Assembly: GCA_964589725.1 (NCBI GenBank)
Contig: CAZPUJ010000246.1
Span: 1-15,738 of the forward strand
DNA: 15,738 bases
Direction of reading: 5' to 3'
Origin: CAYSHJ01 sp964589725
GTDB taxonomy: Bacteria; Planctomycetota; Planctomycetia; Planctomycetales; Planctomycetaceae
The notes beneath the pieces are model-generated. The model did no database searches. It had not been told where the DNA came from and was given only the letters and a program-made list of their open reading frames with translations. Below are positions 1 to 7,503 of the stretch, piece by piece; position 1 is the stretch's first letter, and each line of letters opens with the position of its first letter. Made by a program: the position numbers and the translations under genes.

Positions 1-1878
1 GGACTCGTGCTGACGAATCATCACGTCGCGGCCGACACGCTCGCCAAGATTTCGACCGCCGAGCACAACTACTACCGCGATGGCTTCCTCGCGAAAACTC
101 ACGCAGACGAAGTCGCCGCGCCGGACCTGGAACTGAATCAACTGCTCGAGATCATCGACGTCACCGATCGCGTCACCAAGGCCGTCCCGGCGAATGCGGC
201 GGCCGACAAAGCACATCCCGCGCGGCAGGCGGAGATCGCCCGGATCGAAAAAGAATCGCTCGCTGCCACGGGACTGCGGAGCGATGTCATCACGATGTAC
301 CAAGGCGGGCAGTACCACCTTTATCGGTTCAAGAAATTCACCGACGTCCGATTAGTCTTTGCCCCGGAGTTCTCGATCGCGTTTTTCGGCGGTGACCCGG
401 ACAACTTCGAGTACCCGCGGCACGATCTCGACATGGCGATCTTCCGAGTCTACGACAACGGCCAACCGGCGAGGATCGAACATTTTTTGAAATGGTCCCC
501 CGGCGGAGCGAAAGCAGGCGAGCTGATCTTCGTGAGCGGACACCCCGGCCGCACGAGCCGGTTACTGACCGTCGACGCTTTGAAGTTTCAACGCGATGTG
601 CGCGTGCCGACGATGCTGAACTTACTCCGCCGTCGCGAGATCGTGCTCCAGCAATTCGCCGCCGACGGCGACGAGTTCGCTCGCCGAGCGAAGAAGGATT
701 TGTTTTCCGTGCAGAACAACCGCAAGCGAATGATTGGGCAAATTCAGGCTCTACAAGACCCGCGCCTGTTCGAGACCAAGAAGCGCGCGGAGGAAGAACT
801 GCGGTTCGGTGGCCGGAGAGAATTGGACATCTCAAACTTCAAATCGACAACTTCCAATTCCCAAGATCCCTGGGAACGAATCGCCGCTGCGAACAAGCAT
901 CACGCGTATCTATTCAAGAAACACATGCTGCTCGAAACGGGAGCCGGATTTTACTCCGACCTGTTCGGTATCGCGCGTTCGCTCGTCCGGATCGCTGCCG
1001 AAGACGAAAAGCCAAACGAGAAGCGCTTGGCCGAATACCGCGAGTCGGGTCGCGAGTCATTACTGCGCCGCGTCTACTCGCCCGCGCCGATCTACGAAGA
1101 TTTGGAAAGAGCCAAATTGTCGGACTCGCTGGCGTTATTGCTGGAGGAACTTCAGCACGAGCCGGAAGTCCTTCAAAAAGCCCTCGCCGGCCAAAGCCCG
1201 CTGACTCGCGCGGCTGAATTGATCGCGGGCACGAAGCTGAAAGAGGTCGAAGAACGCCGGCAAATCGCGGCCGGAGGTACGAAGGCGATTGAAGCCTCAA
1301 CCGATCCGATGATCGTTCTCGCTCGAGATATCGACGAGCGAGTGCGTCTGGTGCGCAAGGAACTCGAGACGTCGATCGAGGAACCGGAGCGACAGGCTTA
1401 CGCCGAGATCGCCAGGCTGCGTTTTGCTCGCTTTGGCACGTCGGTTTATCCCGACGCGACCTTTACGTTGCGACTAGCCTTCGGCACCGTGAAGGGCATC
1501 GACGACGGCGACAACCCAATTCCGCCCTGGACAACGCTCAGCGACGCCTTCCAACATTCCGTCAATCATGGCGGAAATGACCCGTGGAAACTTCCGGATC
1601 GCTGGCACAATCGAAAGACGAAGCTCGACCTTTCGACGCCGTTCAACTTTGCCAGTACCTGCGACGGCGTCGGCGGCAACAGCGGCAGTCCGATTGTCAA
1701 CCGGGCCGGCGAACTGGTCGGACTGATCTTCGACTCTAACCTGGCTGCTCTCGGCAATGAATTCCAGCACTCGTCCGCGCAAGGGGGCCGAGCCATCTCC
1801 GTCCACTCCGCCGGCATGCTGGAAGCGATGCGAAAGATTTATGACGCCGCTACTCTGTCGGACGAATTAGGGAAGTAA
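1..1878 (+). CDS. S46 family dipeptidyl-peptidase (DPP7/DPP11-like), 5' end missing
   Basis: Secreted or periplasmic serine peptidase of family S46, which removes dipeptides from peptide N termini. The frame is open from base 1 (G-L-V-L-T-N-H-H), so the true start lies upstream. The missing part should be the signal peptide and roughly 70-85 residues, since the family is about 700 residues and 625 remain. The catalytic triad is visible: His in TNHHV (bases 22-24), Asp in LDMAIFRVYDNG (bases 430-432) and Ser in GGNSGSP (bases 1681-1683), followed by GELVGLIFDSN as in the family. The central part between is the family's helical domain. Specificity (DPP7-like or DPP11-like) cannot be told by eye. 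The segment at 818-862 (DISNFKSTTSNSQ) looks unlike the family and is flanked by an 8-bp inverted repeat, suggesting an in-frame repeat insertion. No operon partner is visible; the next gene starts 275 bp later. Confidence 0.9.
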   Translation, partial: GLVLTNHHVAADTLAKISTAEHNYYRDGFLAKTHADEVAAPDLELNQLLEIIDVTDRVTKAVPANAAADKAHPARQAEIARIEKESLAATGLRSDVITMYQGGQYHLYRFKKFTDVRLVFAPEFSIAFFGGDPDNFEYPRHDLDMAIFRVYDNGQPARIEHFLKWSPGGAKAGELIFVSGHPGRTSRLLTVDALKFQRDVRVPTMLNLLRRREIVLQQFAADGDEFARRAKKDLFSVQNNRKRMIGQIQALQDPRLFETKKRAEEELRFGGRRELDISNFKSTTSNSQDPWERIAAANKHHAYLFKKHMLLETGAGFYSDLFGIARSLVRIAAEDEKPNEKRLAEYRESGRESLLRRVYSPAPIYEDLERAKLSDSLALLLEELQHEPEVLQKALAGQSPLTRAAELIAGTKLKEVEERRQIAAGGTKAIEASTDPMIVLARDIDERVRLVRKELETSIEEPERQAYAEIARLRFARFGTSVYPDATFTLRLAFGTVKGIDDGDNPIPPWTTLSDAFQHSVNHGGNDPWKLPDRWHNRKTKLDLSTPFNFASTCDGVGGNSGSPIVNRAGELVGLIFDSNLAALGNEFQHSSAQGGRAISVHSAGMLEAMRKIYDAATLSDELGK

Positions 1879-1901
1879 TCCTACTGCGCACTTTCATGTC
1901 C

Positions 1902-1951
1902 GGTCCCCTCTCCCGCCCGCATCGGGGGGAGAGGGTTAGGGTGAGGGGGGC
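1902..1951 (-). repeat. REP-like palindromic repeat, copy A
   Basis: GC-rich palindrome built on CCCTCTCCC and GGGAGAGGG arms followed by TTAGGGTGAGGGG. It is nearly the reverse complement of the element at 2032-2077, so the two form an inverted REP doublet (REPIN-like) around about 80 bp. The stem has a one-base bulge. It lies just behind the stop codon of the S46 peptidase gene and might also protect or end its transcript; that is inference. Confidence 0.75.
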
Positions 1952-2031
1952 TTCTGATTTGATGGTTGGCCGACGACGAACTGGTGTCATGACAAGAGGT
2001 TGCGCTGCGAATGGGGGCGTTGCCACCGTTC

Positions 2032-2077
2032 GCCCCCTCACCCTTGCCCTCTCCCCCGATGCGGGGGAGAGGGAACC
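2032..2077 (+). repeat. REP-like palindromic repeat, copy B
   Basis: Opposite-facing partner of the repeat at 1902-1951. It contains a perfect 12-bp stem (2047-2058 with 2062-2073, CCCTCTCCCCCG pairing with CGGGGGAGAGGG) and a 3-base loop ATG, preceded by CCCCCTCACCCT. Repeats of this look are common between genes in planctomycetes and several other phyla (from memory). No RAYT transposase gene is seen in the window. Confidence 0.78.
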
Positions 2078-2110
2078 AGAAGGACGAACGTGTGCAGTAG
2101 GAGTAATTGC

Positions 2111-2139
2111 CGTGGCGCGAGCTGGAAGCTCGTGCCACG
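2111..2139. repeat. Short palindrome of the GGCACGAGCT type
   Basis: Inverted repeat with 13-base arms (2111-2123 and 2127-2139) and a 3-base loop GGA. One position is a G-T pair. Its right arm ends 14 bases before the start codon of the HtrA-like gene, next to the ribosome binding site, so it would fold in the 5' leader if transcribed. I recall very similar AGCTTCCAGCTCG palindromes dispersed in planctomycete genomes. Confidence 0.7.
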
Positions 2140-2153
2140 TCTGGGAGTCCATC

Positions 2154-3710
2154 ATGTGTCGATGGTGCATTGTGCTCTTGTGGCTCGCGATGCCGACAAA
2201 CATTTTGGCTCAGTCTGCTCCAACCGATTCCGCAGCTGTGCTGGGTGCGTTGGAAGACACGCTTGTGAAGACCATCGAGTCGGCGGAGAAGTCGGTGGTT
2301 GCCTTGGGGATCGTGAAGCGGTCGGCCGAGGCGGGGCCGTTGCGAGTGGATGGGTTTGGGCTGGATGTCGTGCCGCGCACGTTGGACGAGCATAGCCCCG
2401 AGTACATTCCGCACGAATTTGGGAGCGGCGTGATCGTCGCGCCCAGCAACGCCGCGAATGCGGGGGATGACGCTTCGGCCGAGCGGTTGGTGCTGACGAC
2501 GTATCACTTGGTGCGTGGCGGACCGGTGGTCGGGAAGGAAGCTCCGACGGATCGGGCGCTGCGAGTCAGATTGCCGGGGCGGCAGATTTGCGAGGCCAAG
2601 ATTCTGGCGGCGGACCCGCGATCGGATTTGGCGGTGCTGCGTTTGGATTTGTCGGGGACGAAGCTCAGCCGCGACGACCTGAAGCCGTTCAAGTTGGTCG
2701 AGCCGACGGCGCCGCGCAAGGGGCAGTTCGTGATCGCGCTCGGTAATCCGTATGCGATCGCACGGGATGGGTCGGCCAGCGCGAGTTGGGGCATGATCAG
2801 CAACGTGTCGCGGTTTCCGGCTCCCGTGGCGAGCGACCGTTCCGACCCCGAAGCAATTCGCCGAGAGACGACGATTCATCATCTGGGCACGTTGCTGCAC
2901 GTCGACACGCGGCTGAATCTCGGCGGCAGCGGCGGAGCGTTGTTGAATCTCAAGGGCGAATTGATCGGCATCACAACATCGCTGGCGGCGCTCGAGGGAT
3001 ATGAGAAGTCCGTGGGCTATGCGATCCCGATCGAGCCGCACACGCGGCGGATTATCGAATCGCTCGCGCGAGGTTTGGAGGTTGAATACGGCTTCCTCGG
3101 CTTGCAACCGGACGATTGTTTGACGGCGGCGTTGCGCAGCCTGCCGCCACGAGTGACGCAACCGACGGCAGCGCGCGTGATGCTCGTGTTTGCCGATTCA
3201 CCGGCGGCGCTTGCAGGAGTGCATCGCGACGATGTGATCTTGGCCGTGAACCGGCGGCCCATCTTCGGCAAGTTCGACTTGCTGCGCGAGGTCGGTCTTC
3301 TCGGTCCCGGTGCCGAAACCGAACTGACTGTTTGGCGCGAGGCCGAGCGCCGCGCGTTCACTCTGCACGCGAAGCTCGGCAAGTGGCCACTCTCCGACGA
3401 GCAAGCATTGATCGCAACGAAATACCGCTTCTCCGATTGGCGCGGTCTACGCGTCGACTATCCGACCGCGCGAACCAAATACATGAACTGGCCTGAGCAG
3501 CGTTACCCATCGGCCGTCGTGGTCACACATGTCGAGCCGCAGTCGTCCGCCGCTCAAGCCGAACTGGCCGAAGGGGACTTCATCACGCACGTCGACACGC
3601 AACCAGTCCGCACGCCTGCCGAGTTTCATTTCGCTGCGGGCAAACTGGACAAGGTGGTCACGGTCCGGACGCTCGATGGACGACGGGTGTTGCTGAAGTC
3701 CGGGAAATGA
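2154..3710 (+). CDS. HtrA/Deg-like trypsin-type serine protease with two PDZ domains
   Basis: Probable periplasmic protease or chaperone of the HtrA (S1C) type, 518 residues. I chose the ATG at 2154: GGGAG (2143-2147) lies 6 bases before it and it begins with a signal peptide (about residues 1-20, hydrophobic CIVLLWLAM, ending ILAQS). The frame is open further upstream, but that part would translate the REP repeats. Protease domain about residues 40-310, with candidate triad His118 (LTTYHLV), Asp158 (DPRSDLAVL) and Ser259 (NLGGSGGALLN). The usual motifs are N-H-V and GNSGGPL, so the active-site surroundings are slightly unusual, though all three catalytic residues are present. PDZ 1 spans about 312-405 (SPAALAGVHRDDVILAVN) and PDZ 2 about 430-510 (SSAAQAELAEGDFITHVD). 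A member of the broad Deg family with unknown substrates. Confidence 0.88.
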   Translation: MCRWCIVLLWLAMPTNILAQSAPTDSAAVLGALEDTLVKTIESAEKSVVALGIVKRSAEAGPLRVDGFGLDVVPRTLDEHSPEYIPHEFGSGVIVAPSNAANAGDDASAERLVLTTYHLVRGGPVVGKEAPTDRALRVRLPGRQICEAKILAADPRSDLAVLRLDLSGTKLSRDDLKPFKLVEPTAPRKGQFVIALGNPYAIARDGSASASWGMISNVSRFPAPVASDRSDPEAIRRETTIHHLGTLLHVDTRLNLGGSGGALLNLKGELIGITTSLAALEGYEKSVGYAIPIEPHTRRIIESLARGLEVEYGFLGLQPDDCLTAALRSLPPRVTQPTAARVMLVFADSPAALAGVHRDDVILAVNRRPIFGKFDLLREVGLLGPGAETELTVWREAERRAFTLHAKLGKWPLSDEQALIATKYRFSDWRGLRVDYPTARTKYMNWPEQRYPSAVVVTHVEPQSSAAQAELAEGDFITHVDTQPVRTPAEFHFAAGKLDKVVTVRTLDGRRVLLKSGK

Positions 3711-3736
3711 GAAACTGCGGTTCCTTCTCAGTTTTT
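3708..3736 (+). terminator. Weak candidate rho-independent terminator
   Basis: A 6-bp stem TGAGAA (3708-3713, including the stop codon of the HtrA-like gene) with TTCTCA (3725-3730) is followed by GTTTTT. An alternative pairing is AAACTG with CAGTTT. Both are weak and AT-rich, so this is only a possibility. Confidence 0.3.
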
Positions 3737-3804
3737 CATTCCTCATTCTCAGCAGTTCCTCTACTCTTTGGCCCGCTTGATTTCTGACCTCAAACCCGAA
3801 CCGG

Positions 3805-6426
3805 ATGCTCATGAAGACTGACGAACTGCGGGAAAAGTATTTGGAGTTCTTTGAGAGCAAAGGCTGCGTGCGACGACCCAGTGACGTGCTCATTCCGCGC
3901 GACGACAAGACGGTGCTCTTCACGCCCGCGGGTATGAATCAGTTCAAGAATCAGTTTCTGGGCATCGGTCCGCTGGAGTTCACTCGGGCCACGACGTGCC
4001 AGAAGTGTCTGCGAACCGGCGACATTTCGAACGTTGGCGTCACGGCCTATCACCACACGTTCTTCGAGATGCTGGGCAACTTTTCGTTCGGCGACTACTT
4101 CAAGAAGGAAGCGATTCACTGGGCGTGGGAGTTTCTGACGGCGAAGAAGTGGCTGGGTCTGGACCCGGCGCGGCTGTCGGTCACGGTTTATCTCGACGAC
4201 GACGAGGCATTCGGCATTTGGCACGACGAAGTGAAAGTCCCCGCTGCGCGGGTCACTCGCTGCGACGAGGCGGAAAACTTTTGGCCGGCATCGGCTCCGT
4301 CGCAAGGTCCGGACGGCGTGTGCGGGCCATGCAGCGAGATCTATTACCTGCCGTCCGGTTCGACGAATCCGGTCGAGATTTGGAACCTCGTCTTCACGCA
4401 ATTCAATCGTGTCGGGTCTCCGCCAAACAATTTGCACCCGCTGCCCAAGAAAAACATCGATACCGGTATGGGCCTGGAGCGTACGGCCGCCACGCTGCAA
4501 GGGGTGTTGAGCAACTTCGAGATCGACATTTTGAAACCGCTGTGCGGCGCGGCGGGCGAAGCGGTCGGCGTGAAGTACGAGTTCGCCGCTCCGCAGGGTC
4601 GAGCCTTACGACGCATCGCCGATCATGTGCGAGCCTGTACGTTCGCCATTCATGAAGGGGCGCTGCCCGGCAGCGAAAAGGAAAACTACATTGTCCGCTT
4701 GCTGCTGAGGCGAGCGGCTCTCGAAGGGTACTTGCTGGGCAAGCACGATCCGTTCTTGCACACGCTGGTGCCGGCGGTTGTGAGGGCGATGAAGGCCGGT
4801 TACCCGGAGATCGCTCAAACGGTCGCGTCGGTCGCCAACGTGATCCGTGAGGAAGAGCAGCAATTCCTCACGATCGTCGATCGCGGCATGCCGAAATTCC
4901 AAAAGCTGGCCGAGAAAGCCAAATCGAGCGGCGGAACGATCTCGGGCGAGGCGGCGTTCGACCTGCATCAAACCGACGGTTTCTTGATCGAGCTGACCGA
5001 ATCGCTCGCGACGCAAAGCGGTCTGACAATCGATCGCGCTCGCTTCGAGGAATGCCAGAAGCAACACGAGAAGAAAAGCGGCAGCGGCGCGTTTGCGAAT
5101 TCGGTCATGGCCACCGGGCCGATTGACTCGCTCCGCAAGAAAGGAGGGACGGAGTTTCTCGGTTACGAGGCGACTCAAGCGACCAGCAAGATCGTCGGCA
5201 TTATTTCCAACCAGCAGCTTGTGGAGGGCTTCGCCTTGGTCGGACAAGCCGAGCCGATCGGCATCGCGTTGGATCGGACTCCGTTTTACGGCGAGTCGGG
5301 CGGTCAAGTCGGCGACGTCGGCGTGTTGTCGGCTGAAGGGGTCGAATTCGAAGTCACGGACACTCAGAAAGACGGCGACTTGTGGCTGCACGTCGGCACG
5401 CTCAAGAAGGGCAAGCTGACCGTCGGACAAACCGTGACCGCGGCCGTTGATGCCGAACGTCGCGCGGGCATTCGCCGTGCTCACTCAGCCACGCACATAC
5501 TGCATCACGCGCTGCGGCAAACGCTCGGCCCGCAGGCGACGCAACGCGGCTCGAAGGTGGACCGCGATGTGTTGCGTTTTGACTTCACCCACGCTCAGCC
5601 TGTCAGCGATGCCGAGTTAACAACCATCGAAACCGAGATCAACACCCGCATTGCCGAGGGAGCCGCGGTCACCACGAAGCTGATGCCGATCGCCGACGCG
5701 AAGGCTCTCGGCGCGATGGCGCTGTTCGGCGAGAAATATCCCGACAACGTCCGCGTCGTGAAGATGGGTGACTGGAGCATCGAACTCTGTGGCGGCACGC
5801 ACCTCTCGAACACAGGGCAAGTCGGCTTCTGCAAAGTCGTCGCTGAGGAGCCAGTCGCCAAGGGAGTCCGGCGCATCTCGGCTGTCACCGGGCAGAAGGC
5901 GTTGGAGCGTACGCGGCAAACGGAATCGCTCATCAAAGAACTGTGCGGGCTGTTGAAGTCCCCGGCGGACGAGTTGCCGAAGCGGCTCACCGCGCTGCAG
6001 GACGAGCTGCGCGACATGAAACGCGAACTGGCCAAACACGCCAGCCAAGCCGCCGCCGGAGCGATTGATCAGCTCATCGCCAACGCCGAAGTCAAAGGGG
6101 GCGTGCGGATCGTGACTCACTTGGCGGAGAACGTCACGCGCGATGCGATCCGCGAGATGATCGACCTGATCCGCGACCAAGCCGCTCCCACCGCAGTGCT
6201 CATCGGCGCGGTCATCGACGGCAAAGTGTCACTGACGGCCGCAGTCAGCAAAGAACTGATCTCCAAGGGCCTGCACTCCGGCGAGTGCGTCAAAGCCGCT
6301 GCCAAGATCGTCGGCGGTGGCGGCGGCGGCCGCCCCGACATGGCCGAAGCCGGCGGCAAAGACCCGTCCAAGTTGGCCGATGCCTTGAAAGCCGGAGCCG
6401 ACTATTTCCGGGCGAAACTGGGGTGA
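3805..6426 (+). CDS. alaS: Alanine--tRNA ligase
   Basis: Cytoplasmic class II aminoacyl-tRNA synthetase that charges tRNA-Ala and edits mischarged Ser/Gly-tRNA-Ala. Its 873 residues match the bacterial family (about 875). Seen: N-terminal MKTDELREKYLEFFESKG, motif 2 region FFEMLGNFSFGDYF, motif 3 DTGMGLERTAATLQG, the RIADHVRACTFAIHEG segment, and the editing-domain zinc ligands His560, His564 (HSATH), Cys662 and His666 (CGGTH). The C-Ala domain ends with a glycine-rich run and RPDMAEAGGKDP. The start may instead be the ATG at 3811 (MKTDEL), which fits the family N terminus better and has GGA 5 bases upstream; neither start has a strong ribosome binding site. The last 123 bases recur at 7561-7683. 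The gene looks intact, so the first copy serves as the working 3' end. Confidence 0.97.
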   Translation: MLMKTDELREKYLEFFESKGCVRRPSDVLIPRDDKTVLFTPAGMNQFKNQFLGIGPLEFTRATTCQKCLRTGDISNVGVTAYHHTFFEMLGNFSFGDYFKKEAIHWAWEFLTAKKWLGLDPARLSVTVYLDDDEAFGIWHDEVKVPAARVTRCDEAENFWPASAPSQGPDGVCGPCSEIYYLPSGSTNPVEIWNLVFTQFNRVGSPPNNLHPLPKKNIDTGMGLERTAATLQGVLSNFEIDILKPLCGAAGEAVGVKYEFAAPQGRALRRIADHVRACTFAIHEGALPGSEKENYIVRLLLRRAALEGYLLGKHDPFLHTLVPAVVRAMKAGYPEIAQTVASVANVIREEEQQFLTIVDRGMPKFQKLAEKAKSSGGTISGEAAFDLHQTDGFLIELTESLATQSGLTIDRARFEECQKQHEKKSGSGAFANSVMATGPIDSLRKKGGTEFLGYEATQATSKIVGIISNQQLVEGFALVGQAEPIGIALDRTPFYGESGGQVGDVGVLSAEGVEFEVTDTQKDGDLWLHVGTLKKGKLTVGQTVTAAVDAERRAGIRRAHSATHILHHALRQTLGPQATQRGSKVDRDVLRFDFTHAQPVSDAELTTIETEINTRIAEGAAVTTKLMPIADAKALGAMALFGEKYPDNVRVVKMGDWSIELCGGTHLSNTGQVGFCKVVAEEPVAKGVRRISAVTGQKALERTRQTESLIKELCGLLKSPADELPKRLTALQDELRDMKRELAKHASQAAAGAIDQLIANAEVKGGVRIVTHLAENVTRDAIREMIDLIRDQAAPTAVLIGAVIDGKVSLTAAVSKELISKGLHSGECVKAAAKIVGGGGGGRPDMAEAGGKDPSKLADALKAGADYFRAKLG
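6304..6426 (+). repeat. Direct repeat, copy 1 (3' end of alaS)
   Basis: The last 41 codons of alaS, including the stop. They recur at 7561-7683 with 6 differences in 123 bases, including one run of 71 identical bases. The two copies are offset by 1257 bp and bracket the toxin-antitoxin and DUF1016 block. Confidence 0.93.
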
Positions 6427-6444
6427 AACGAGATTGACTGGCCA

Positions 6445-6741
6445 ATGAGCTTCACGATCCTCATCATGCCGAGTGCTCACACGGATATGGCGGATTTCAA
6501 TGCCGCCGACCGAATGCGTATCCTTGAGACGATCACGAAGCAGCTTTCCCATCAGCCCGACATCGAGACCCGAAACCGCAAGCGACTACGTCCAAACCCA
6601 CTTGCCAATTGGGAGCTGCGGATTGGACAATACCGAGCGTTCTATGACATTGACGGCCAGACAGTCACCGTGAGAGTCGTGGCCATCGGCGAGAAAGTCC
6701 ACAACCGCCTCTTCATTCGCGGACGTGAGGTGCAGCTATGA
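6445..6741 (+). CDS. RelE/ParE-superfamily toxin of a type II toxin-antitoxin pair
   Basis: A 98-residue protein with the compact RelE/ParE-like fold pattern. It has an N-terminal strand (MSFTILIM), two helices (AADRMRILETITKQL), then the typical block ETRNRKRLRPNP-LANWELRIGQYRAFYDID and a final strand ending HNRLFIRGREVQL. Family members are mRNA interferases or gyrase inhibitors; which applies here cannot be told from sequence alone. It starts 18 bp behind alaS without a clear Shine-Dalgarno sequence. Its stop overlaps the antitoxin start by 4 bp (ATGA), so the order is toxin first, then antitoxin. The pair lies between the two copies of the alaS 3' end and was probably brought in with that block. 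Basic residues are retained and there is no stop or frameshift, so it looks functional. Confidence 0.8.
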   Translation: MSFTILIMPSAHTDMADFNAADRMRILETITKQLSHQPDIETRNRKRLRPNPLANWELRIGQYRAFYDIDGQTVTVRVVAIGEKVHNRLFIRGREVQL

Positions 6742-7034
6742 AAGTCTTCGATCTCCAACAGACGCAACCCGGTCTGGCCGATCTCTTGGCGGCCGCGAAA
6801 ACGGAACCGATCTTGCTTCTCGCTGGTCCCAACGAGGAGTTTTTCCTGTCCGTCGCCGACGACTTCGAGGCGGAAGTGGAAGCCCTGCGAAACAGTCCCG
6901 CCTTCCAGGCGTTTCTCGATGAACGTTCTCGTGCGGAGGGCGGCCAACCGATCCAAGAGTACATCCAGCAGATTGAACGTGAGATGGAAGCTGACAAGCA
7001 TCGCGAAAAGCCGGTGAACGTACTCGCGCGTTGA
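6738..7034 (+). CDS. Phd/YefM-like antitoxin partner
   Basis: A 98-residue acidic protein translated with the upstream toxin: the ATG overlaps the toxin stop (ATGA) and GAGG lies at 6727-6730, 7 bases upstream. The N-terminal half (MKVFDLQQTQPGLADLLAAA, then PILLLAGPNEEFFLSVADDF) resembles the strand-helix-strand start of small Phd-like antitoxins, where DNA binding sits. The C-terminal half is helical and charged (FLDERSRAEGGQPIQEYIQQ) and would wrap the toxin. The role follows from position and from general resemblance; a distinct family name is not certain. As in other such pairs it probably represses its own promoter, but no operator was recognised. Confidence 0.7.
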   Translation: MKVFDLQQTQPGLADLLAAAKTEPILLLAGPNEEFFLSVADDFEAEVEALRNSPAFQAFLDERSRAEGGQPIQEYIQQIEREMEADKHREKPVNVLAR

Positions 7035-7087
7035 GGATCGGACGGCGCAGACCGACGACCCGCTGAATTCGCCCAGCACTTCCAGAA

Positions 7088-7492
7088 ATGTCTGCGGTTG
7101 TTGACGACCGTCCCAAACAACGGGAGTTTTGCCTGCGGCTCGCCATTCGAGAGCGCTGGGACACAAGGAAACTTGAGCGGCAACTCAAGAGTGCCCTCTT
7201 TGAACGCACCGTGCTTGCACCGCCAAAACTCTCAGCAGTGCTGAGAGAATTGCAGCCGTCGGCGGAGGCTGTCTTCAAAGACACGTATTTGCTCGACAAG
7301 AAGTTGCTCGAACGCAAACTGCACGAGTTCTATCAACTCGCGCTGCCGGCACCGGACCGTCAGCGGCAAAAGCCCAAACCAACCCGAAGCGTCAGCGAGG
7401 CAGCCAAGTTCAAAACCACTCGCTCGCGCGTCGGGCTTGCCTTGCCACTGTCTGCGAGCGAATCACCCACCAGCGGCAAACCACGGAAGTAG
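7088..7492 (+). pseudogene. DUF1016/YhcG-family remnant lacking the nuclease core
   Basis: Residues 10-60 (REFCLRLAIRERWDTRKLER, then KSALFERT and FKDTYLLD) match the end of the N-terminal DUF1016 domain of YhcG-like PDDEXK proteins, as I remember that family. The next words, KKLLERKLHEFYQLA, match the extreme C terminus of the same family. Everything between, the PDDEXK nuclease of about 150 residues, is missing, with the joint near 7290-7299. The first 100 or so residues before REF are also absent. The last 37 residues (from TRSVSEA) look like a translated REP palindrome rather than protein, because the inverted repeat at 7383-7435 lies there. With 134 residues against roughly 350 in the family it is almost surely dead as a nuclease, but the frame is intact and it could still be translated. 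Confidence 0.65.
7383..7435. repeat. Palindromic repeat inside the DUF1016 remnant
   Basis: 17-base arms (7383-7399 and 7419-7435) match at 14 positions and are separated by 19 bases. The core is CCCGAAGCGTCAGCGAG. It encodes the odd C-terminal tail of the DUF1016 remnant (TRSVSEA). I recall similar ACCCGAAGCGTCAGCGAGG repeats in other planctomycetes. Confidence 0.6.
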
Positions 7493-7503
7493 AGTCGCCC
7501 GAA

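Noticed and set aside
492..1217. Open frames of 241 and 156 codons inside the S46 peptidase region
   Set aside because: They overlap a clear S46 coding sequence, are rich in Arg and Ser as expected for shifted frames in GC-rich DNA, and have no recognisable motif.
1902..2140. CRISPR array
   Set aside because: The repeats are inverted palindromes of different families with no regular spacers.
1896..2153. 86-codon extension of the HtrA-like gene upstream of the ATG at 2154
   Set aside because: It would translate both REP palindromes and place the signal peptide in the middle of the protein.
1881..3161. 426-codon minus-strand open frame opposite the HtrA-like gene
   Set aside because: Arg-, His- and Gln-rich antisense shadow; the plus strand has a complete protease with triad and PDZ domains.
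4606..5484. 292-codon minus-strand open frame opposite alaS
   Set aside because: Antisense shadow of a fully conserved synthetase; no motif.
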